From NCBI GenBank assembly GCA_028023455.1, contig JAQFVV010012420.1, positions 1,242,001-1,306,000 on the forward strand: DNA of 64,000 nucleotides. The letters are read 5' to 3'. The stretch comes from Epiperipatus broadwayi. Its lineage: Eukaryota; Onychophora; Udeonychophora; Euonychophora; Peripatidae. The notes under the pieces were generated by a model that was not told the origin of the DNA, made no database searches, and saw nothing but the letters and a program-made list of their open reading frames with translations. Below, one piece after another: positions 47,061 to 60,700 of this stretch (its first letter is position 1; every line of letters starts with the position of its first letter). The position numbers were made by a program, and so were the translations under genes.

Positions 47061-47693
47061 TTATACATTAAGTGGCACAGAGATGGGGAAAAAGTACAAA
47101 GAAAAGTTAAAGAAGAACAAGTGAGTATGAATTAGCTCTTTGCAATGGATTTATAGATTATAAAAAGGCATTTAATTCTATAATTTAATCTGCAGAAAAG
47201 GTTTGAATAATATGATTATAATGGGCTCAAGGTTATGGATACATTTTAAAATAATATTATCAAAATTCAACAGCGATGATAAGACGATTCCATAATTATT
47301 TTACAGAAGTATTTTGTTTTACAGAGCTATTAAAATAAAAATAAATGGGAATTATTTAAAAATATGATATTATTTAAAAGACAAAAAAATCCCAAAATCC
47401 ATTGCTTCAGTCTTTTACAAAATATTACAATAACTATCAAATAAAACCAAAAAGACTCTAAAATGATTAAAGTAATATTTAATAACTTTTTAAAAATAAA
47501 AATAAAGAATGCTAGTAATAAATTAAAAAAGTAAACAAACTATAAATAACTGAAAATAATGAATTAAATTAATAGAAGAATTAAATTTAAATGGAATGCT
47601 TTTGGTAGAAATAATTTTAAAAAATGCATTTGTGTTTAAAAAGACATTTAATAAATATGTTTACTTGTTTTTATTTATAGGTCTGAGGTTTGT

Positions 47694-48334
47694 ATGTGTA
47701 CAGAAAAGCAATATAAAGACTTTAAAGAAATAGGATGTAAAGGAAAATCTTTTATAGCTTATCTGTTTATTGCTTATAGGGATCTCCAAGATGATATGAA
47801 TGTGTCCAGTTTAGAAAGTATTAAATATAAAGATTTAAGTAATTTTGAAAGTCATGGCAATGCATGGTTGGATATATCAAAGAAAAATGTGTTGAAAAAG
47901 TTCCACTCTATATATGCACCCAATCCTACCTGAAATTTGTTTTCAAACTAGTGAATGGCTTATTTCCAACAACTATGGTTCTAAATGAAAGACTACATAT
48001 GAATTTAGATCCAGTCTGTTTGCTGTGCAAATCTGGTAATGAGACTTTTCAGCATCTATTCGAAGAATGTTCGGCATTTAGGCAGATAAGAGCTAAAGTG
48101 TTTCACAGGCCAATCATAAACTTAAAACTTTTGCTTAGTCAATACATTGAGAAATTTAACCATCACAATGCAATGGTGACTGTTCATACCCTTAAGACAA
48201 TATGGTATATACGATGTACTATGATATTTGACAACAAGAAATTCAATTGGTTGAAAAAACTCTATAGCAATTGGGAAACTTATTTCAATCAATGTCTGAG
48301 ATACTTGCCAAGGAAGACAATGAATCAAATCTGA
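47694..48334 (+). pseudogene. LINE ORF2 C-terminus with zinc-binding domain, one frameshift
   Basis: Two overlapping open stretches (47,694-47,933 and 47,864-48,334) read as one C-terminal region broken by a frameshift near 47,900-47,930. The second contains KLVNGLFPTTMVLNERLHM, then CLLCKSGNETFQHLFEEC. This C-x2-C-x7-H-x4-C arrangement is that of the zinc finger following the reverse transcriptase in many LINEs. It continues through LKTIWYIRCTMIF to a stop at 48,334. It is the best preserved LINE protein piece in the window. The zinc finger is thought to bind the element RNA. Confidence 0.75.
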
Positions 48335-48686
48335 GGTGATCCTGGAATAACTATGTGAGATTATCAAATGAATATTTGTCTTGAATAAAGATTTAATTCT
48401 TATGTGTGGCTTATTCCTTGGGCTAATTAATCATTTTGTTACATGCTTTGCTAATCTGAGTTGCATGTCTTAGAATCTCCTTCTGGTACAGTGATACAAG
48501 TCAATCTCCTTGAGTTTAGGATAACTAGTTAATTGCCTGCAGACTTTTTGTCTTAATAGTGGAATATATCAAATTCTGTGGGGTTTGGTATACAAAACTG
48601 TAACATATTTATCATTTGTTTAATTACTTGTATAAATTGTAAATATTTATTGTGTTAATAAAAGTTTTTTATTTAAAAAAAAAAAG

Positions 48687-50467
48687 ACTTTAATCAACGC
48701 AATAAAGTATAAAATACATTTGCTGGGAGTAACAAGAATAAATTAAAAATGAAATATATGGATGAGAAACAAACAGGAGTCATTGACACTCATTAAAAAA
48801 AATCAGACTCAAATGAAACTCAGGTGAACACATTGTTAAAAAAGAGGATAAAATAACAACAATAAAAGTCTTAAAATTGATTCTAAAACATTAAGAAAAA
48901 CTTAAAATGAGTCCAAGTGTGAGATGAATGGATAAGGAAATTTACTATAGTGATATGGAGAAGAGAAGCTATGGATTAGAGAAATTTGAATTAAACTTGG
49001 AGAAATGTTCATCTTGCAATAAGTCGATACATTTTCTTATATTTTGTTATATGAACTAAAGCTGGAAATAATGATGATGAGTAGTAGATTTCATTAGTTA
49101 AGTTTGCTTTAAAAAATTTTTCCTTTTTTTTTTTTGACAAAATAAAAATATTTTTTTTTAAGTTTAGGTAGGAGAGAGACAAAAAGCCAAGAGAATGAAA
49201 AAATGCGATTCAAAGTACTGTATTTAATCATAAAGTATATTGTTTTGTCAGTTTACATTATTTGTTTAATTTTGCCTAAAGCTAAAAAAGCAATATGGTT
49301 TATTGATCACTTTAAATCAGACAGACTTCTCTTTTGTAGTTAGGAAAATAACTGCAATCTTCGAAAAAATCTTAAAATGTGCTTTAAAGAATCAAACGTT
49401 TGGAAATTTAAATTAGATTTAAAGATGAGTAATTATGGTTAGAAATTACATTAGGAAAATAATTCTAAAAAAGTATTATGCTTTCTATTTTTTAAAAACA
49501 GTAAAACTTTTCCACAGTCGATAGAATGAACAAACAATTTTCAAAGTCAAAAGATTGCATGTGTGTGTGTTTGTGTATATAAATACGGACTGAATTAGTT
49601 TTAGATCTGAATTTGACTGAGAAAATTACTTACTTACCTTCTGATTTAAAATTACACTTTATCTCTTAAAGTCAATCCTGATTTAGTTCTTTACATACTA
49701 ATAGCTCATAAATTTTAAATTTAATATTCTACCCGCATACACACACAGACATTTACTATTTGTATAGACTAAGTTTTTGTTTGCATCCATATATTAACAC
49801 AAACAAAGATCTCTAACTATAGTATTAATGAATTTTTTGTTATGAATGACCTAACTTCGAATCCGATCTGGATAGAACTTGAATATATTTTTTTAGCAGT
49901 TTGAATCCCGCATAGTAGGAGGTACTCAAAGATCTTTACTGTGTGTGAAAAATAATTTGTCACTGTATAAATTTTTTAAAATCAGATATTTCTGTGAGAT
50001 TAATAATTATTGAAAATAAACCAACACATTATATGAATTATAATCTTATTATTTTCATATTGATGCAGTAAAATTTTAAGATTGAATTTTAGTAACAAAT
50101 TTTAATTTAAATAAAGACTTTTTGTTTACAGCAATTTTTTTTACAATTAATTAATTAATTAATTTAATGGCAATTCTATAAATTATTAGTGATTTTTAAG
50201 TATTCAATTCTTATATATCAAATTTAAATAATCCCAAATTAATTCCTTAGTTGTATTATAACTATTATTTATCATTATTTTTATTAAACAATCGATTTAT
50301 TGCTAGAAAGTTTATAAAAAGTTCGAGCACCTGACGAGACAGAGTTGGACTGATATCCATAGACCTTGGCTACAGAATAGGCCATTCTGCAATAGCACCA
50401 AACCAAGTGAGCATTGTCTATAATACTAGCAATGTCATTTCTATATGTTACATAAATAACTTATTAA
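48687..50467. other. No gene recognised
   Basis: AT-rich, with a (GT)n tract near 49,560. Around 49,855-49,925, TTCGAATCC and TTTGAATCCCGC resemble Pol III B boxes without a convincing A box, so a decayed SINE is possible. Confidence 0.45.
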
Positions 50468-50523
50468 ATGTACATCATCATCATCATCATCATCATAACA
50501 CCACCACCACCAATAATAATAAT

Positions 50524-50566
<43 letters not shown>

Positions 50567-50567
50567 G
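50468..50567. repeat. Compound microsatellite (CAT)n-(ACC)n-(AAT)n-(AAC)n
   Basis: Runs of CAT (from 50,473), CAC/ACC (about 50,499-50,511), AAT and then AAC to 50,566. It lies exactly at the 3' end of the minus-strand LINE that follows. The related copy at 54.96 kb also ends in AAT/AAC repeats, so it is probably that LINE's simple-repeat tail, since expanded. Confidence 0.7.
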
Positions 50568-53170
50568 CTATTCATAAATCAATATGGCCATCTCAATTCT
50601 TAAAAAAAAAAGGAGAGAAAAAAACAACTACTCTAGAAATGAGTTTTGACTGACTATAAAAGTCAATCTATGAACCACAAATATATCCACATATAGAAAA
50701 TGCTGACTCATTTTTTATGTTTACTTGATATTTTACAATATCTTAATTTCTTCAACAGAAAATTTTTCTATCTGAATTTCATCAACATTCATGTCTTGCT
50801 GTAGCTATTCTATTCTCTGCTACATCATTGGAAACAGTCAATGTGGCTTTTCTTTAGAATGTTTTTGAAATAATCATTATAATGTAAATATGATATATCT
50901 ATCCCACAAAAATTAAGCTCAAACAGGAATTCTTGTATTTTTTATTCATTTTACATGTCCAATATGGCAAAGGTATGATTTTATAATAGTGGATTCTGTA
51001 GTGTCACTCCAGTAAGTTGAAAAATATATTGATCGGCTTATGATACTGCCATTGCATTTTTAAAATTTTGTGGAGCATTCTTAAATGAAACTTTTCTAGT
51101 GCCTTTATATTGTAGTGTCCAAATTCCACTGCCGCACAATAAATTAGATAAAATAGCAACTTTATACACAGCTAATTTAGTTGCAGAAGTTAGTTAAAGC
51201 AGCAGCATATTGGATTCTGTATTGTATTTAGGCATCTAAGTCAATCTTTTTACTTACAGAATTATGAAAGTATTTAAACTGATTTATACCCTCAAATTAA
51301 ATTTCTGTCACTAATTAATAAAGCACTTGAGTTTTTTGAACCTTAATTAATAAACCCAAGTCTTTATATGTTGCATTCAAAACATTAAAAATATTCTGTA
51401 AATCACACTTTGAGCAGGCAAAAAAAGCACAATTACCACCATAATGCAAATTCAAAATCCAAAAAGAAGTTCTTGTTTTTGCTTTTAATTGATTAAATTA
51501 GAGATTCTATCATAAAATCTGTATTGTATCTTGATCCCTCATTGATTAGGCTGTCTGTAAACAATCCCAAAGATCACTGTCATATAACTTGAAAATAATG
51601 TTAGAGCAAATACACATCCTTGTTTAACACTAGTTACATTTCAAATGCCTAATATTTTCCACTTATATTAAAAATACTCTCTCCCATTATATTATGTAGA
51701 AGTTGTATAATGTGAACAAGTTTTACTGAACAACCAATTAACTTCAACAATACCATAAACCATGCCTGGAATCAATCCATTTAACAAAATTTTTGAAAGT
51801 ATCTTTGCTATAGTAAATTAAAATGATATTCCATTCCCTTTGCTTTTAAAAATTGGAATAACAAAAGCATCATTAAGATTGAATGGCACAGCTTTATGAG
51901 TTCACATATTTCTAAAAGAGTCCATTTTTTTTTGTTAACATATCACCATTATAGTTTAAAATTTCTTCTAAATATTTCATCAGGATATTCAACTTTTCTA
52001 TTTTTAAGATACAAAGAGCAGTTTTGACTTCACTAAGCTGGATATTTTTGTCCAAATTAAAATTAAAGGATACAACCATTAAAACACACCATCTCAGTTC
52101 TATGATTATTTAAAAGAGGATAAAAAAACTTCCACTTATTCAAAATATCATGATTGTCAGAATGTCATGACTCAATTTTATAGAATTTTTATACCACTTT
52201 CAAGTCCATATATAGCCATGATCAGTGAATGTCAGTATCTTCTTTGTCACTCACTGAATTTATGCCTTCAGTTCTTCATATTTATTATGAAGTTTCATAT
52301 TTAATCTATTATTTTTCAAAGCAGAAAATGCCACATACCTTTCAATCAAATCGTTAATAATAATATCATTTTCAGAAATCCAGTTATGATTTTTTTAGTG
52401 AACCCACTAATACATTAACTTGAATCCATAAAACATTTCTAAAGGGAATTCTATGCATCAGTAATGTGACAGTCCTGAAGATCCAGATTAGAAATTTATT
52501 AATATTTAATAACTATTAAATTTACTACATATGGTAGATGTTTCTAAAGAAAGAACATCAATTAATAATTAGAATATCTATTTTTTAATCCAACTATTAT
52601 TTTAATCTTGGAGTGTACTAATTTCTCATTTGTCCAACAATTTAAGCTTATGGAACTAATATAATATGAATTTCACTTGTATTCTGATTTCTAATTATAA
52701 TGCAATCTATTAAATTATATTTTCTTGAATGTGTATTCATCCATGTTATCTTTATAGTAGATTTTTTTTTAAACAAAAGGTTTGTGGTAGTCAATCCATG
52801 TGTTGTTTATAAATTCAATAATAACAAACCATTTAAATATATATTTCTAATATCATTGTTTCCTGTAAATTTTGGCTAAAGTTTATTATCTGTATCAACA
52901 AGTGTATTAAAGTCCATAAGAAGAAAAATTTGAACTTTTAATGGTATTGCTGTAATGATGCTATCCAACAAGAAATAAGTTTTCATTGTCTGAATTCATC
53001 TAAATTGAAGATTGGAGAATAGAAACTAATAAAATGAGCACTAGTACTATAATCTGAGGCAAGTTTTAACACCACTTGTCTTTCATTGATACAATGTAGA
53101 ATTCCAACAATAGAAAATACTAAATTAGATTTTACAACAAATCCTACATCATGCATTCTTTTTTTCATTG
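50568..53170 (-). mobile_element. LINE with AP endonuclease and reverse transcriptase remnants, simple-repeat tail
   Basis: Minus strand, 5' to 3': an endonuclease part at 53,168-52,983 (HDVGFVVKSNLVFSIVG, CINERQVVLKLAS, ISFYSPIFNLDE; the usual HGVGFxIxxxL, INDRLMxLRL, ISAYAPT); a middle part with SISENDIIIND-like residues; then SVKQGCVFALTLF near 51,640-51,600 (usual GVKQGCVLAPTLF, reverse transcriptase). The C-terminal part follows down to about 50,640. The element is full of stops. The conserved phrases fit a common animal LINE group with an AP-like endonuclease; I do not name the clade. Confidence 0.72.
52983..53168 (-). pseudogene. LINE AP-endonuclease fragment
   Basis: 61 open codons matching the central part of a LINE endonuclease: HDVGFVVKSNLVFSIVGILH, then CINERQVVLKL, then HFISFYSPIFNLDEF. 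In active elements the H of H-G-V-G-F lies near the start and AYAP follows. Here YAP is YSP. A stop follows at 52,983 and the catalytic GDFN comes later in a broken frame. No start signal is needed, as this is an internal fragment. Confidence 0.65.
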
Positions 53171-54955
53171 ATTGATCTGCTTTTCAAAACAACAACAACA
53201 ACAACAACAAAAAAAAAAAACAATAAACAAACTTGTATCCATCCATCTATTCTAATAAAAATTATTACATGTTGATTATTGTTCAAAAAATTATTTAAAC
53301 ATAGGTTTCTTAAAATCTTTTTATTCTTTTAACACTTGCAGTCACAAAGTCTAATGATGCTGAACACATTAGAAGGGTGATTTACTTATTAATGAAGTCA
53401 TCAGTCTTATTTATTGAAAATTATTTTGATGAATATTTTCATGTAATTTGTATTATTTTTTTCCTGCTTATTTTTAATAAAGAAAAAATCAACAAACACA
53501 AAGCAGAATGTTTTAAAATAACATCTTATAATATTTTTTCTCCAAAAGTCTATTTATATTGTAGGTTGTGGATTGCAGACATGATAATGCTTTGTGATTT
53601 TTTTTTTTTGTGGAGGTAAAGTCTATGTACACATTAACATGTACATGTTCTTATAAAAAATATAGAAAAGCTTTGATATTAAAAGATAATAAATGAATAT
53701 ATGACATAATTGTGAAAAGTATTTTTATATATAGAAAATAAATTTACCAATTGAAGAAAAGAATAGAAAAGAAAAAGATATTAAAAAAAAAAAAAAATAG
53801 ACAAAGATCAGCAATAAAGCCAAAAAGAATGAATAAGCAATATAATTATCCGAGAAATAATGAACATTGAATACGGTATAATAAATGAAATCAGAACAAG
53901 ACAAATTGAAATGATAAGCACACATACAGAGAATGTATTAACAAAGATTGCCTAAATGAATATTAAACTGGACATCAATGGGAAAGAGAAAAAGAAGATA
54001 TCCAAACAGAAATTGAAATGAAGAAATTGATAAAAAAAATTAGAGAAAGATTTGTGATAAGATTTATGAACTAATAAAGAGGCATGATGACTGAAAAATG
54101 AAAGACACAGAATATTATAGATCAGTAGGGGGGGGGATACATTAATAAAATATTACTTGATTTTATTTCATTCAAAAACAATGATTCTAACTGTTATTTC
54201 TAGTTAGTTTACACATTTATATATTTATTTGTGGATGCAAAATTTCTTTTAAAAAAGTTTAATATAACTCTGTCTTGTGCATTAATGAGGCAGTATAAAT
54301 AGGCTTTATTAAAAAATACCACAGTGTTATAGATCAAATGGGTTATTGCTATTTTAGTTAGAAAAAAAAAACTTATATTGATGAAAAAGTTGGTCATTTT
54401 TAAAGGACAGATAAAAAGATATTTGCTCATAGCAAATGTTCTCCATAGACTGCAACTTGAAGTTTTAATTAGTGTTATTACCAGCAGATAGATTAGAGTT
54501 TTTATACTGAAATTCTCATATAAGAAAAATATAAATATCAAATTATTGAAGATTTTAAGTGTAAATGTATGTTATTGTGATTAAATGTTTGTTGAACTAC
54601 ATGAAAAAACTATTTGAATTTGGAAACCCAAATAGATATTCAACAGATGAATTGTAGTTTAAAAGTAAAATCTAATTTTAGAACAATGACTAATATTTCT
54701 TTCTGTAAATTATTTATTTATTTATATATATAATTTCTTGTTTGATTAATATATATGTGGATTAATGTTAATAAAATGTATGAAGATACAACAGTATCTA
54801 ACAGGTTTTCAAAAGTGAAAAATTACTGCTTGTTGTTAAAAAAAAAAATTATAAAAGACACTTTCAAATTGATTTCACTTTTAATTAATGTTTTTCACTG
54901 ATTATTGATCACTTATAACTGGACAGTTAATGTTAATGTACTTTACATTCTATTT
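53171..54955. other. No gene recognised; AAC and A tracts
   Basis: (AAC)n at about 53,187-53,210 followed by A(13), just upstream of the LINE endonuclease; G run at 54,128-54,134. The open stretches at 53,377-53,619 and 54,209-54,541 are hydrophobic or Lys/Phe-rich by AT composition, with no recognised domain. Confidence 0.5.
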
Positions 54956-55665
54956 GCCTGCATAATTAATAACAATAATAGTAATAATAATAAGCATCTA
55001 TGCATAAATGAGCATACCCATTTCAACTCAAAAAAAGAAAAAGAAAGAAGAGACATAACTATTCTAAAAATGAGTTTAGCAATGACTATACAAATCAATC
55101 TATGAGCCAAAAATATGTCCACGTCTATTTTTCTGTTTACTTGTTATTTTCCAATACTATCTTTTAATTTCTTCAGCAGAAAACTTTCTTTCTGATATAT
55201 TTCAGCATCATGTCTAAATGAAGCTCTCCAGTATATTCTATTCTCTATCATATATTTCCAATGAAATACATGATATTGCACTTTTTGAGAATATCTTTTA
55301 GATAATCCCTATATTATATAATGGGTCTACTTTTCTCATTGGAATCACATTCAAGTTTACCATAAAAGTAACCCATTCTTCATTCATTTTGCATATCCAA
55401 CCCAATGGAGGTGTGGTTTTAATAAAACATCAAACAAGCTGAGAACATATTGACTGATTTTATGATCTGGCCATTGTATTTTCAATTTTGTAGAGCAATC
55501 TTAAATGGAACTTTTCTACTGCCTTTATACTGCAGTGATAGTGTCCAAATTTCACTTTCATACAATAAATTAGATAAAATAACAGTTCTATATATATATC
55601 TTACTTTTCTAACTTTAAATCCAGTTTCATTTTTACACTACATCACCAAATTTCTGTATTTTATT
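54956..55665 (-). mobile_element. Second copy of the simple-repeat-tailed LINE, 3' fragment
   Basis: Block-by-block similarity to 50,530-51,170: AAAATGAGTTTAG, TCAATCTATGA, TTTCTTCAGCAGAAAACTTTC, and GAGCAATCTTAAATGGAACTTTTCTA with its partner near 51,072. It starts at an AAT/AAC microsatellite tail (54,966-54,993). Only the last 600 bp of the element are present. Confidence 0.65.
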
Positions 55666-55679
55666 GATCAACCTCACAC

Positions 55680-56135
55680 GCAATCTCTTTTAAGACTTTA
55701 ATTGTCTATCTATTATCATTTCTTTTAGAAATTCTTTTATCCCAGATTCATTTCAGCTTCTTAATTCTTTCAATGACGTCAACTACACTTAAAAAGTTAA
55801 AATTTATCAAGTGGTCTGAAAATAAATACATAAAAAAAAAGAGATCAGTCCACCAGTTTTGATTCTGCTTATTATTAACATCTTTATACTTTGTTCAGCC
55901 TGAACTTTCCGTATTTCTGCTAAGCGTCTAAGTCGTAGATTCATTCATATATAAGAACTATTAAAATATGTTCATTAAATACCTTTTTTCCTCAAACAAA
56001 TAGGCATTTATTATTGTTTTTAATATAAAGTGATTTCTCCCCAAAAGTCTCCGTTCAAATTTAATTTTGTGATTATGTTTCCATCAGTATTAATAATTTG
56101 ATCAACATTTACAGCTGTTAAATATTACTTATTTT
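55680..56135 (-). mobile_element. RTE-type LINE, third 3' fragment
   Basis: Matches the tail of the 8.2-11 kb LINE: TTGTCTATCTATTATCATTT, CTTCTTAATTCTTTCAATG, TCTGCTAAGCGTCTAAGTCG and AATTTTGTGATTATGTTTCC. It has an insertion of about 100 bp of AT-rich DNA around 55,790-55,890. It is adjacent to the other LINE fragment, making a nested repeat cluster. Confidence 0.6.
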
Positions 56136-57779
56136 TTTAGCATTTGCACGGACAATTTATATACTATATTCTAATAAAAATATTTATAAGTATAGATTAT
56201 AAGGCTCGTTATTATCTATAATCTTCGCACATAATCTACGATTTTTTTAAAATTAACAATTACATTTATAATTTTACTGTTAAAAATAATATTTTTATTT
56301 TTCAAATTAAAAACAGTACTTTTTTTCCTCCCCGAAAACGTAAATTATAATTACTATTTTTTATTTGTTTGTTTGCTTTTTAATCCTAATCGTAAGAAAT
56401 TTAACCTTGCTCTCTGTTTATGTTTCCGTGTTCTTTTTTTTTATTTCGTTTTATTAGATAATGTTATTTGCTAAAGATACTTAGTTTGTTTTTTTAAATT
56501 CTTTACAAAATAATTTCATAATGTGAGAAGCGGCAGATGGCTTTGATTTAAAACTAATTAAAACATTGCTGTTTTCCTTTACGGCAATATTAATATCTTC
56601 TTTTTCTTTATGCATCAATTATTTTAGGTATAATATTAATAAATAAATTTGACAGCTTTTATTTTCTTTTCATTATTAATCAGAATACATAATAATTAGT
56701 TAATGGTTTAATAAAAAAGTAATTAAAGAACTAAAATTTTTATTAAAAAACAAAAATGTCTTAAATGTTAACATTAATATTATCACTATTAAAGAAACTC
56801 GATATAAAATTACGAGGCGAATTGCAATTTTTTTTTAAATTAAAAAATGGTTTGAATTTAAATTACAGATAGTTTTCATTAATTATATTTTTTGGCTAAT
56901 AATAGATTCGTCTAAGAGAAAATTTCTAACATAAGTTTGCATTAAAACAAAATCTTAGTTTTCACTTATGATATTCTAGAATTATAGGCAGTATCTAGAT
57001 TTTTATTTGTGAACTGTTTTTTCAGTTCAATACATTATTGTTTTTAATATTTAATTGGTCAATTTATATTAAAAATAGTACAATTTATAAATATAAATTG
57101 TCAGACTCACTACTGTCTATGTATTCTATATGGAAACAACAAAGCTATAGCCTCCATTAACAAATAATATTACAATGTCAGTGGCAGTTAACTTTGCTTG
57201 CAATTTATTAAATTCACTTTTTCCTGACAGCAAGTTATTTTAGAGCTATAATCATATACTTCAATGAACATTTTTCGTCATTAAGATGCACCTGAAAATT
57301 TAAATACTAATGACCAGGTCTTTGCAGAGAAATTACAAGACCCAAGACAACTAATATTTTTCAGGCCCTTCAAAAATTAAAATAAAATTTTAGTTAAAAA
57401 AATAAAATTTTTAATTTAACTCATTATAAAAATTATTTATTTTATGTATGCTTGACGATCTTTACCATTTGCAAATTCAGAAATTATGTCAGAGTAATCT
57501 ACTGTATGAGCAATCTGGTAATTAATATTAAGGGTTACCAATCCATTTTGTCGTTCCTGATGCTAAAATATTTTTCATCTTCAGATACTTACAAAATCAA
57601 TGTTAGAAAAATCCACAGCAAAAATGCTATATTTGGAAAAATGTTTAAAAACCCCAACTCGATAACTTTTTTACACAATTCTGTTGGTTTCATTCTTAAT
57701 TTGAAATTAGACTTGTAAATTCGCTTTAATAGTATTATTTATTCAATGATTTTCTCACTTATTTCATATTTTATATTTA
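56136..57779. other. No gene recognised
   Basis: AT-rich. It might include the decayed C-terminal dimerisation region of the hAT transposase that ends around 57.8 kb, but I could not read it. The 88-codon open stretch at 57,452-57,718 on the plus strand has no recognised family. Confidence 0.45.
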
Positions 57780-60700
57780 TCTAGCAATAATTTTGCCTCT
57801 GAATTTATGTTGTATTGATTCAGTTCATTAAATTTCCATAAAACCATGAAGAAAGCAAATTGAAGAAATTGCTTGAAATCGATCCTGAAATCCATCTATT
57901 ATTGAATTAATAATTTTATCAAAAACATTTAAATGATAGTATTCTTCAAAAAATTTTTGGTCTTTTAGTCTATGATTTACTTTAAAATTGGCAGTAATAT
58001 CATTCTCAGTTGCTACTCTTTTTGCACTTCTCAAGAACTAATTTCCATGTTTTTTTAAATTCTTCTATATCTTTAATTTGGTTCTCATTATTATTTTTTT
58101 CTATATCCAATGTTGTTTTATGAAACTCAATTACAAGATTTGTTTGGTGCAATAATTCTAATATTTTCAACCAAACTGTGGACATAATTATGCATTCAGA
58201 TTTTGACAAATATTTTCCAAGAGCCAGAATCTGTGATTGTGCTTCAAGTCAATGAGGCAGATCATATAGATTTCAAGTTTAAAGCTATTGGTTTTGCTGC
58301 ATCTAATCTTGCCGACTATCTTGTTTTCAAAATGTTATGTAATGAACACTCTGATAAGTGATTTTTAAATATCTCACATTTCTTTGGATTTCCATTGAAG
58401 AAATTGTAAATTTGCTGAACTATACTAAAGAAGTTATTATTTCAACCAGAGAATGTGCAATTGCTATTTTACCTTAAAAAAACTGCTTGTGTACCATTAT
58501 ATTTTCTTGCCTTGGCCCACTTTATTAGAGAAATAATCAAAGCATATGAATCTTTCTTTGACTGAGAATGCCAATTCACTAAACTTGACGTACTGAATTG
58601 TTAATGATGTCTGTTCCTTACAAAATGAATCTGGAGTTGCATCAGCAATAATACAAAAATATTTACTCATTCTTCACTTCCTCAATAATTGCACTTTGAA
58701 CAAATGAACCACAAACATTAATAAATTTATTCTATACTCTTGAAATAAATTGAGATCCTGGTGAATCTCACTGCACTTGTTAAAATATGTATACGATAGC
58801 CAATCATAATGTCATGATAGCCATCTAAACAACAATCGAATCTAAGCACACAACAAAGATTTTACGAGAAAAGAGCAGCCAACCTTATCTCAACTTTTCT
58901 TTCTATTTATCTAAGCCAGTCGTAAGTATTTAGATCTGAAAGTTTGAAGTTTTAAATATCTTCACAAATAACTCACTGTGTCTAAATCATAAACATACAA
59001 TGCGAAATATTATGATTTACCATGTAGCAGTTTTTAGAATACATAACAAGCAGTAAAGTATGTAAATAATATTTTAATTTGTGAAGTGCAGATAGTTGAA
59101 AATTGAAATAAATTGAGATCCTGCTGAATCTCACCGCATTCATTAAAATACGTATACGACAGCCAATCAGAATGTCATGATAGCCATCTAAAGAACAATC
59201 AAATCTAAACACACAACAAAGATTTTTTTATGAGAAAAGGGCAGCCACCCTTATCTCAACTTTTCTTTCTATTTATCTAAGCCAGTCATAAGTATTTAGA
59301 TCCGAAAGTTTGAAGCTTTAAATATCTTCACAAATAACTCACTGAGTCTAAATCATAAACATACAATGCAAAATACTATGATTTACAATGTAGCAGTTTT
59401 TAGAATACATATCAAGCAGTAAAGTATGTAAATAATATTTTTAATTTGCGAAGCGCAGATAGTTGAGAATTAAAATAAATTGAGATCCTTCTGAATCTCA
59501 CTGCACTCATTACAATATGTATACAATGGCCAATCCGAATGTCATGATAGCCATCTAAACAACAATCAAATCTAAACACACAACAAAGATTTTACGAGAA
59601 AAGGGCAGCCACCCTTATCTCAACCTTTCTTTCTATTTATCTAAGCCAGTCATAAATATTTAGATCCGAAAGTTTGAAGCTTTAAATATCTTCACAAATA
59701 ACTACCTGAGTCTAAATCATAAACATACAACGTGAAATACTATGATTTACAACATTGCAGTTTTTAGAATACATAACAAGCAGTAAAGTATGTAAATAAT
59801 ATTTTAAATGTAAATCATAGTATTTCACGTTTTATGTTTATGATTTAGACTCAGTGAGTTATTTGTGAAGATATTTAAAGCTTCAAACTTTCAGATCTAA
59901 ATACTTATGACTGGCTTAGATAAATAGAAAGAAAAGTTGAGATAAGGGTGGCACGCCCTTTTCTTGTAAAATCTTTGTTGTGTGTTTAGATTTGATTGTT
60001 GTTTAGATGGCTATCATGACATTCTGATTGGCTGTCATATACGTATTTTAACGAGTGCAGTGAGATTCAGCAGGATCTCAATTTATTTCAATTTTCAACT
60101 ATCTGCGCTTCACAAATTAAAATATTATTTACATACTTTACTGCTTGTTATGTATTCTAAAAACTGCTACATTGTAAATCATAGTATTTCATGTTGTATG
60201 TTTATGATTTAGACTCAGTGAGTTATTTGTGAAGATATTTAAAGCTTCAAATTTCGGATCTAAATACTTACGACTGGCTTAGATAAATAGAAAGAAAAGT
60301 TGAGATAAGGGTGGCTGCCCTTTTCTCATAAAATCTTTGTTGTGTGTTTAGATTTGATTGTTGTTTTTATGGCTATCATGACATTCTGATTGGCTGTCAT
60401 ATACATATTTTAACGAGTGCAGTGAGATTTAGCAGGATCTCAATTTATTTCAATTTTCAACTATCTGTGCTTCATAAATTAAAATATTTCTATAGTCTTG
60501 TTAAAAGATAGTGAACTTGCATTCTTTTGCACTCTTCTTGTGCAGTTTTAACTTTTGAAACATGCAGTGCCAATATTGGCTTATATTTGCTTAACAATTC
60601 AATTATTCCAAGAAAATTACCACTAAGTGGACTTCCAATGTGTGCATGAGATCCAAAAAACACTAGGCCCCTTTTAGCAAGAAAAAAATATTGCATACAG

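Larger units (their letters stand above)
45871..48686 (+). mobile_element. LINE with reverse-transcriptase zinc finger, split by PLE ends
   Basis: The plus strand starts with a degenerate MKNLKTPGIDKIINILKV (usual MKNxKxPGxDGIxxEFxK, the N-terminal palm of LINE reverse transcriptase) near 45,890. It is interrupted at about 46,236-47,060 by family B PLE modules and resumes near 47,150 with FIDYKKAFNSI (usual DxxKAFD). The C-terminal zinc-binding region follows at 47,694-48,334, then a tail with AATAAA at 48,657-48,662 and A(11) at 48,675-48,685. The polyadenylated end marks a normal LINE 3' terminus. The catalytic FADD region is lost or unreadable. Confidence 0.7.

Noticed and set aside
50468-50653. 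Open frame with Ile and Thr runs
   Set aside because: It is the translation of the compound microsatellite.
54209-54541. 110-codon hydrophobic minus-strand frame as a membrane protein
   Set aside because: Phe/Ile/Leu richness follows from AT composition, and there is no domain, start context or repeat support.
58982-60212. Two similar 76-codon open frames as a gene family (58,982-59,212 and 59,982-60,212)
   Set aside because: They are the same part of the 365-bp repeat unit in opposite orientations, and their similarity is at DNA level throughout the unit.
58735-60485. CRISPR-like regularly spaced repeats
   Set aside because: Units are 365-bp near-identical blocks without short repeats and unique spacers, with two inverted, in animal-type DNA. 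It is a satellite-like array.
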